Below, piece after piece: positions 59,151 through 64,000 of a stretch of DNA of 64,000 nucleotides. The stretch is taken from positions 29,511,903-29,575,902 of the forward strand of contig NC_063152.1 in NCBI RefSeq assembly GCF_020921035.1, in the 5' to 3' direction. Position numbers and translations under genes: made by a program. Each line of letters starts with the position of its first letter. Position 1 is the stretch's first letter. The stretch comes from Rhodamnia argentea. Lineage: Eukaryota; Streptophyta; Magnoliopsida; Myrtales; Myrtaceae. A model generated the notes under the pieces. The model searched no databases, had not been told where the DNA came from, and worked only from the letters and a program-made list of their open reading frames with translations.

Positions 59151-60135
59151 AAGCTTATAACACAACTCGTCCTACTTGATCAAACTAGCTTTGTTCCTTG
59201 TAGACATATTTAGGACAATGCCATTATAACACGTGAAGCAATTCACAATAAGCAAACTCCAAGAAAAATGTTGATATATGATCCTCAAAATTGACTTGGA
59301 AAAAGCGTAGGATCATCTTAAGTGGTCATGTATTGAGGAAACTCTTCACATGTTTGGCATTCCTTAATGTGTGGTTGAGTTATTTATGAACTGCATCACT
59401 TCAGCATCCGTATAAGTTTTGTGGAAACGCGATACGACAGAGGATTTCTTTCCAAGTGGGGAAAATCGTCAGGGCGACCCTCTCTCGCCATATATCTTTG
59501 TGGTATGCATTGAAAGACTATCTCAACTTATTGATGCTGCAGTAAAGTCAAAGCGGAAGAAACCTTTTCATTTTGGAAAGAGAGGGCCAAGAATTTCTTA
59601 TCTGATGTATGCAGACGATCTATTGTTAATGGCTAATCAAGGAATTATGTTGAAGTTATCATGAGGCCTCAACACTCAACCCAACTGTCTCTAGGCACAG
59701 GTTTTGAATGCCAAATATTGTTCACAACAAAATAATGTACATGCTAAACCTGGTGACTCGACTTTGTGGAAGGCGATTGATGGTCGGCTTTACGGGGCAA
59801 AGCTTTGTGGAACTAGGAAATGATCGACAAGTCGGGTTTTGGATAGATAGATGGATTCCAGATATAGAGCCTGTTTGCACTATAGTTAATTATCAATTAT
59901 CTCCGGTCGAGATGGGCAAGAAAGTATGTGCTCATGTGATGAATATGAATCGAAGTTTTTAGGCAATTTTGGGAATCGCACCAGAAGAAATAATTCTTCG
60001 ACGAGAAAGAAATTCTCATATGATAGGGAAGGAACCGTCCTGCTAATTGACTTGCCGATCTTGTAATAGAGAAGTGATTGGACATTGCGTTCTACTCACA
60101 ACCTCCCACGGTGTTATTTCAAACGTTGTTAGGTG
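59151..60135 (+). pseudogene. LINE reverse transcriptase fragment
   Basis: The plus-strand text includes an upstream part recalling QTSFVPCRHI and then GENRQGDPLSPYIFVVCIER, and YLMYADDLLLMANQG (about 59598-59640), the RT catalytic YADD box. Further down is GFWIDRWIPDIEPV (about 59840), a typical LINE C-terminal phrase. Stops and shifts break it throughout. The first 530 bp are repeated at 63585-64000. Confidence 0.85.
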
Positions 60136-60374
60136 ATAAAATAGGGGTTTCGACGTTAGGACATAATCTTTATTTCCTTTGGTGTACCGAAACATAGTAC
60201 ATGAGATAAAACAGGTTTTTTTTTTTTTCTATGAACACAATATGTAAAAACCATTAGTTAAGGATATGTAGGAAAGTAAAGAAGGGTTAAATCCCATAAA
60301 AGTAGGATCAATGGCATGGATTAGTGAATAAACAATTGTGGGTGATTAACAGAGAACACATGTATTTCTCTAGG

Positions 60375-60960
60375 GAAAATTGCTGAAAACATTTTAAATC
60401 TATTATATGGGGCCAATTCAGTCATAAACCTTTCAATTTTTGTCAAATTAGTCCTAAATGTTATTGTATGACATCCAATTAATTCGTAAACATTCAAATT
60501 GTGTCAATTTAGTGCCAAATATGTTGAAGATCGTCAATTTAGTCCTAAACTTTTTAACTAATTGTCAATGTAGTCCCTCTGACTGACTTTGGCCGGACAT
60601 TGCTGGCGTGGCAGTTTAGTAAGGGTTGATCATCCTACATGAGTGGCCACCACTTATGTGAATAAATTTTCAATTAAAATAATTTCTAATTTTTTTATTT
60701 TTTTCTGTTATTTTTCATAATTTCGATAAGTCCGGTGACCTTCGTCAGCCCCTGGGCTAAGGCAACATCGCCTTGGGCGATGGTCATGGGCCACTGAAAG
60801 GGCGTTGTAGCCCTTGCCTGTCATAGTTGTGGCTAGTGGGGGCTTGGGCTAGGGCTCATGACGTCCTCGCTCAAATCTAATGAGGGCTGCAATCCTTGTC
60901 GGCAACGAAAGTTTGATTTACTGTCAACAAAGTGAAAAATGATAAGAAAAACAATGACGT
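60375..60960. mobile_element. Foldback element family A, copy 6 (right arm missing)
   Basis: The left arm has tandem units 'ttagtcctaaatgttattgt' and 'gtcaatttagtcctaaac', followed by 'ttgctggcgtggcagtttag', a T-rich stretch and a GC-rich core at 60730-60905. After the core the sequence departs from the family and no right arm is found, so it is truncated or interrupted. Confidence 0.55.
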
Positions 60961-61512
60961 TTTAGTAAAAATGAATTAGATGCCAAATCAAAATTTTGTT
61001 TTATAATGTTATAGACTCCAAAAGAAAAAAAAAATCCAAATTAAGTTCCTTAGCGAGTTATGCAAAACTAAGCAGCTATTGAAGTGGAAAAGCTTAAAAC
61101 CCAAGAGTTGGATTTTTAACATTCACACTTTGCACTTTGTTCGATATTATTAAATTGTGCATATTTAAATCGGGTCCAAAAATGATATTTTCGAGGAAAA
61201 AAAGAAGAAGGAAAATTTATCTGAGGAAATACATACATGTCAGGTATCTTTTCTCATATTATGGTAGGAGAATCATGAATTATCCAAAAAGTGCGCCGAT
61301 TATAGTAGGAAAATCTCAAAATATCCAATCGCATGCCATGATTACTGATTGTTGTGCACATTTAAATTGAGACCAATGAAATAAATGTAAAAAAAAAGAA
61401 AAAGGAATGATATCAGCAGCTGAATATGAATATGTAGCAAGCTAATTACTATTCATCCAAATTTCGAATCTTGCATTTGCTCGAAATCCAAAAATACCAT
61501 CCTTTAAACATC
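60961..61512. other. Upstream region of the repeat precursor gene
   Basis: AT-rich sequence. The last 100 bp (tttcgaatcttgcatttg ... aaaaataccat) are related to the gene 2 promoter. No other gene is present. Confidence 0.4.
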
Positions 61513-61519
61513 TATATAA
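61513..61519 (+). promoter_or_regulatory. TATA box of the repeat precursor gene
   Basis: TATATAA in the context 'catctatataaaccc', about 140 bp before the ATG at 61655. Sequence and context match gene 2. Confidence 0.75.
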
Positions 61520-61654
61520 ACCCACTTGAAGGGGACTCATGGCACATATCTTCCACAACTATCTCTAGTAATCAAGCCCAAATTTCCCCTCTATAATCCT
61601 AAAAAACTCTCTCCATAATCATACCTCAGACAATCAAGCCTATCATATTTGAAA

Positions 61655-63112
61655 ATGGAGAAGGGTCAAGTAAAGCTCAGTGCATTGGTCCTTCTATTGG
61701 TGATTGCATCAAGTAGGTTTCTCTCATCCCTCATTTATTATTATTATTATCACTTTCAAATGCAGAACTGCACTAATGAATTTTCCAAACTCCCCTTCTT
61801 TTAAGGTCTTGCCATCTCCCAAGCTGCAGAAGGAGAAGGCGCATGTCTTCCGGAGATGTGTCCTGGAGGGTCACGTGCCGTCTATGTACATGGCAAGTGC
61901 AAATGTGCCCCGCCTTGTGCATCAGATCAGTGTCCTGTTGGGTCTCAAAAGGTCTACACACACGGCAAATGTTTCTGCGTTCCATCAGAGCGTCGGGATG
62001 TCGTGGCTAGTCAGGAAAATGGAGGCGCTTGTATTCCAGAGTGTCCTCAAGGGTATCATGCCATCATTGTAGATGGAAAATGTCAATGTGTTCCAACAGA
62101 GCGTCGAGATGTCGCGGCTAGTCAGGAAAATGGAGGCGCTTGTATTCCAGAGTGTCCTCAAGGGTATCATGCCATCATTTTAGATGGAAAATGTAAATGC
62201 GTTCCAACGGAGCGTCGGCATGTCGCAGCTAGTCAGGAAAATGGAGGTGCTTGTATTCCAGAGTGTCCTCAAGGGTATCATGCCATCTTTGTAGATGGCA
62301 AATGTAAATGCGTTCCAACAAAGCATCGAGATGTCGCTGCTAGTCAGGAAAATGGAGGCGCTTGTATTCCAGAGTGTCCTCAAGGGTATCATGCCATCAT
62401 TGTAGATGGAAAATGTCAATGTGTTCCAACAGAGCATCGGGATGTCGCGGCTAGTCAGGAAAATGGAGGCGCTTGTATTCCAGAGTGTCCTCAAGGGTAT
62501 CATGCCATCATTGTAGATGGAAAATGTCAATGTGTTCCAACGGAGCGCCGGCATGTCGCAGCTAGTCAGGAAAATGGAGGCGCTTGTATTCCAGAGTGTC
62601 CTCAAGGGTATCATGCCATCTTTGTAGATGGCAAATGTAAATGTGTTCCAACGGAGCGCCGGGATGTCGCGGCTAGTCGGGAAAATGGAGGCGCGTGTAT
62701 TCCAGAGTGTCCTCAAGGGTATCATGCCATCTTTGTAGATGGCAAATGTAAATGCGTTCCAACGGAGCGCCGGCATGTCGCAGCTAGTCGGGAAAATGGA
62801 GGTGCTTGTATTCCCGAGTGTCCTCAAGGGTATCATGCCATCTTTGTAGATGGCAAATGTAAATGCGTTCCAACAAAGCATCGAGATGTCGCTGCTAGTC
62901 GGGAAAATGGAGGCGCTTGTATTCCAGAGTGTCCTCAAGGGTATCATGCCATCTTTGTAGATGGCAAATGTAAATGTGTTCCAACAGGGCACCGGGATTC
63001 CTTGGCTAGTTGTGTCGGCACTCATGACTGTGTCTCTATATGTGGCCATCCGAAGGAGCCAAAATGCTCGGTGCGTGCCAAGGGAAAATGTGTATGCCCG
63101 TGTAACCATTGA
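61655..63112 (+). CDS. Secreted tandem-repeat cysteine-rich precursor (defensin-like family, 454 aa)
   Basis: Exon 61655-61712 encodes the signal peptide MEKGQVKLSALVLLLVIAS. The intron is 61713-61805, and exon 2 runs 61806-63112. After cleavage near SQAAEG come two diverged modules (ACLPEMCPGG ... HGKCKC and CASDQCPVGS ... HGKCFC). Nine nearly identical 37-aa modules follow (61988-62986), each with C-x3-C-x12-C-x-C (GGACIPECPQGYHAI, VDGKC-x-C). The chain ends in a DEFL-like domain (CVGTHDCVSICGHPKEPKC, GKCVCPCNH). CX3C plus CXC is the core of the CS-alpha-beta fold, so each module could be a two-disulfide mini-fold. Linkers VPTERRDVAAS/VPTKHRDVAAS carry basic pairs that could be protease sites, as in multi-peptide precursors. 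The frame is intact over 1.3 kb and the TATA box is present, so it is probably expressed. The function is unknown. It is not a match to any family I can name. Confidence 0.85.
61988..62986 (+). repeat. Nine exact-length 111-bp coding repeats
   Basis: Units start at 61988, 62099, 62210, 62321, 62432, 62543, 62654, 62765 and 62876, with no indels. The middle of each unit (tgtcctcaagggtatcatgc) is invariant. Variation sits in the linker (gagcgt/aagcat/gagcgc; cag/cgg) and before the last Cys pair (attgtagatggaaaatgtca versus tttgtagatggcaaatgtaa). Units 3-4 and 8-9 share linked variants. Confidence 0.97.
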
Positions 63113-63584
63113 CTGATGCGTATTGGGAGCGTGTCCGTGTTAGGATAGGAAGCAAGAATAAAAGGGAATAAGAGACAGGCGAGTCATATGTGTCGGAGAT
63201 TTTCATGCATCAACTTTGCTCTTAATAAGATGGGTTCATACTATTGAGTATTCGACTTATCATCGAAGCATGGTCTAGCAATTTTAACTAGGCTGAACTT
63301 CTTAAAGCCTTGTTAGTTCTGATTTCGAAAATGAAGCAATCGGAGTTAATATGTAATTTCAGACCAAGGGAAATACTTCCTTGACAATACTGCTGGGGAT
63401 GGAGCAACCTCAACCATAAACCCACGAACCATCACCGCATATTTTGCATAAATTACTCAACAAAAATAACTAGCTGTACTGTCAAACCGTGAGGGTAGTA
63501 GCTTCCTCGGACCAATTAGTTTGTGTAATGCCGGTTACAAAATTCTCACCAAAGTAACTGTTAACAGATCAAAGGAAGTGCTAC
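63113..63584 (+). other. 3' UTR of the precursor gene and flank
   Basis: The segment with 'ctcttaataagatgggttc' (about 63219-63237) matches the 3' UTR motif of genes 1 and 2 and probably holds the polyadenylation signal. The rest shows no gene. Confidence 0.5.
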
Positions 63585-64000
63585 CACAACTCGTCCTACC
63601 TCATCAAACTAGCTTTGTTCCTCGCAGACATATTTAGGACAATGCCATTATAACAATTGAAGCAATTTTCAATAAGCAAACTCCAAGAAAAATGTTGATA
63701 TATGATCCACAAAATTGACTTGGAAAAAGCGTAGGATCATCTTAAGTGGTTATGTATTGAGGAACTCTTCACATGTTTGGTATTCCATAATGTATGGTTG
63801 AGTTATTTTTGAACTGCATCACTTTAGCATCCGTATAAGTTTTGTGGAAACGCGATACAACAGAGGATTTCTTTCCAAGCGGGGAAATTCGTCAGGGCGA
63901 CCCTCTCTCGCCATATATCTTTGTGGTATGCATTGAAAGACTATCTCATCTTATTGATGCTCCAGTAAAGTCAAAGAGGAAGAAACCTTTTCATTTTGGA
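63585..64000 (+). pseudogene. LINE reverse transcriptase fragment, second copy (cut by window edge)
   Basis: Nearly identical to 59161-59580 (offset 4424 bp; landmarks agctttgttcctcgcagaca, 'gttttgtggaaacgcgatac', 'cagggcgaccctctctcgcc'). Together the two copies bracket the precursor gene. The YADD part would lie beyond the window end. Confidence 0.88.

Noticed and set aside
61988-62986. Regular 111-bp array considered as a CRISPR-like array
   Set aside because: The repeats are contiguous, coding, in frame and lack unique spacers, and the genome is a plant's.
62180-63109. 309-codon minus-strand ORF across the Cys-rich repeats
   Set aside because: It is a mirror of the 111-bp repeat, whose length is divisible by three. 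The sense strand has the signal peptide, introns and Cys pattern.

Overview
The window is nuclear DNA of a flowering plant. It has intron-rich genes with GT-AG junctions, AT-rich spacers, (GA)n tracts in 5' leaders, L1-type LINE copies and many foldback repeats. The repeat style (terminal arms built from short tandem units around a GC-rich core) and the gene order suggest a woody rosid, probably Myrtales/Myrtaceae. That assignment is inference from recall, not from a search.

Layout. 0-1.8 kb: first coding exon of a TOM2A-type tetraspanin (minus strand, rest off the left edge). 1.8-7.4 kb: gene-poor DNA with a foldback element holding a LINE tail. 7.4-11.8 kb: complete 11-coding-exon APRR2 gene (minus; GARP transcription factor with pseudo-receiver, 556 aa). 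13-26.7 kb: repeat-rich DNA with nested foldback elements and a few unassigned ORFs. 26.8-30.6 kb: nine-exon Man1/Src1p C-terminal domain gene (minus) whose upstream region is tandemly duplicated. 34.4-35.8 kb: VPS55 (plus, 4 coding exons, 138 aa). 36.7-38.9 kb: intronless PLS/E-type PPR gene (714 aa). 40.4-40.7 kb: a 96-aa conserved-looking unknown gene (minus). 40.8-43 kb: three further foldback families. 44.2-45.0 kb: candidate two-exon small membrane protein. 46.9-47.9 kb: intronless membrane-anchored MYB gene (minus). 49-54.4 kb: a foldback element, then a truncated L1 LINE inside a foldback array.

54.4-64 kb is the most unusual part: a cluster of three homologous secreted cysteine-rich (defensin-like, CS-alpha-beta type) genes. 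All share the same signal-peptide exon, an intron at the same phase in the signal peptide, and similar 3' UTRs. Two copies have their second cysteine domain out of frame. The third has been expanded into a 454-aa precursor with nine exact 111-bp (37-aa) tandem modules. Each module carries a C-x3-C-x12-C-x-C core and a linker with basic residues. It looks like a multi-peptide precursor I cannot match to a described family.

TOM2A, VPS55 and the PPR gene match adjacent Arabidopsis loci (At1g32400, At1g32410, At1g32415). The first 40 kb therefore looks like an ancestral block opened by insertion of the APRR2 and Man1-like genes and repeats.
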